From the NCBI GenBank assembly GCA_964006375.1, contig OZ023270.1, forward strand, positions 52,254,120 to 52,318,119: a stretch of DNA of 64,000 nucleotides, in the 5' to 3' direction. The notes beneath the pieces are model-generated. The model was not told the DNA's origin and did not search any database. It worked only from the letters and a program-made list of their open reading frames with translations. This document shows, piece after piece, positions 63,661 to 64,000 of the stretch (the first letter of the stretch is position 1; each line of letters starts with the position of its first letter). The stretch is from Tillus elongatus (Eukaryota; Arthropoda; Insecta; Coleoptera; Cleridae). Made by a program: the position numbers and the translations under genes.

Positions 63661-64000
63661 TTTTGTTTGTTAAATGTAGGAGGTAAAAAAGTAAATAAAA
63701 ATTTATTAAAACATAGCATAGCAAAAATATTATTTTTTCCACGGCAGGCGGCAGTGCGCGCGCACGGGCGCACTTATTGAGGAGCCCCCCTGCCTTAAAC
63801 TTACATTGACTATCAAAATCATCATCCAAAGTAAGAAATGGTTTCCAGAAAATATTCTCGAAAAAGTGAGAATAAAACTAGTTAGTTTATATTAAATGAA
63901 ACATTTATTCTCTATAAAAATTACAAAACTCAAGTGCGATAAAATCTTCGATTACAAATAAAAATAACACTCTTGAAAAACCACATAGATGCAGATGTAT
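63661..64000. other. Intergenic to window end
   Basis: A GC-rich spot lies at 63743-63775 (GGCAGTGCGCGCGCACGGGC). No gene recognised. Confidence 0.4.

Overview
The window reads as a transposon graveyard from a large, AT-rich arthropod genome, most likely an insect. The grounds are insect-type Tc1/mariner, hAT (ZMYM1-like) and Jockey-like relics, tRNA-derived SINEs, and dense (TA)n microsatellites (about 29 tracts, roughly 2.5 kb). The order of insect cannot be told from this sequence. I see no convincing host gene. Almost every longer open frame is a transposase or reverse transcriptase relic, or an artefact of TA repeats (Tyr-Ile runs).

Layout. 1-3760: a diverged ~170-bp tandem repeat, direct at 300-2010 and inverted at 2796-3760, with a tiny poly(A)-tailed insertion between the arms. 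4960-5600: a 319-bp tandem pair. 5831-10250: a nest in which a HINE-like element was split by an hAT-type element (8-bp target duplication GTATCCAA), which itself carries another HINE-like copy and an intact-ORF DD41D Tc1/mariner element with ~326-bp terminal inverted repeats. 11751-12478: a foldback element. 13468-14726: a second hAT copy with the target duplication GTTATTTG. 14930-17271: a tRNA-carrying dispersed repeat followed by HINE-like copies. 18373-20450: a SINE and a reverse transcriptase relic. 22320-24800: a large inverted element built of ~400-bp units. 25212-26458: a deleted DD41D element. 26754-28446: more dispersed repeats. 28597-34103: a 2.75-kb direct duplication made of inverted HINE-like copies. 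36077-41660: a hairpin, HINE-like copies and two LINE relics. 41680-51645: repeats with two transposase pseudogenes and a SINE. 53074-54200: an arm of the 22.3-24.8 kb family interrupted by a SINE. 54740-58040: a Tc1-like pseudogene split by a 2.71-kb ZMYM1-like hAT with an 8-bp target duplication. 59248-60633: a SINE and a mariner pseudogene. 61309-63660: HINE-like copies around an 880-bp foldback element.

The dominant family, called HINE-like here, has a short palindromic head (TTAGTGAATTTT...AAAATTCACTAA), a conserved ~90-bp block, usually a (TA)n tract at one fixed place, a variable body, and a tail with an inverted copy of the head motif followed by a small stem-loop (ACGCA-CTTGC-TGCGT). 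Head, microsatellite, sub-terminal inverted repeat and 3' stem-loop resemble Helentron-associated DINE-1/HINE elements; this assignment is an inference. The family explains why long TA tracts are so frequent here: they travel inside a transposable element.

The only potentially functional protein-coding unit is the 362-aa DD41D transposase at 8354-9442. The 37.7-39.0 kb reverse transcriptase keeps a long open frame but is 5'-truncated and has nonsense codons near its end.
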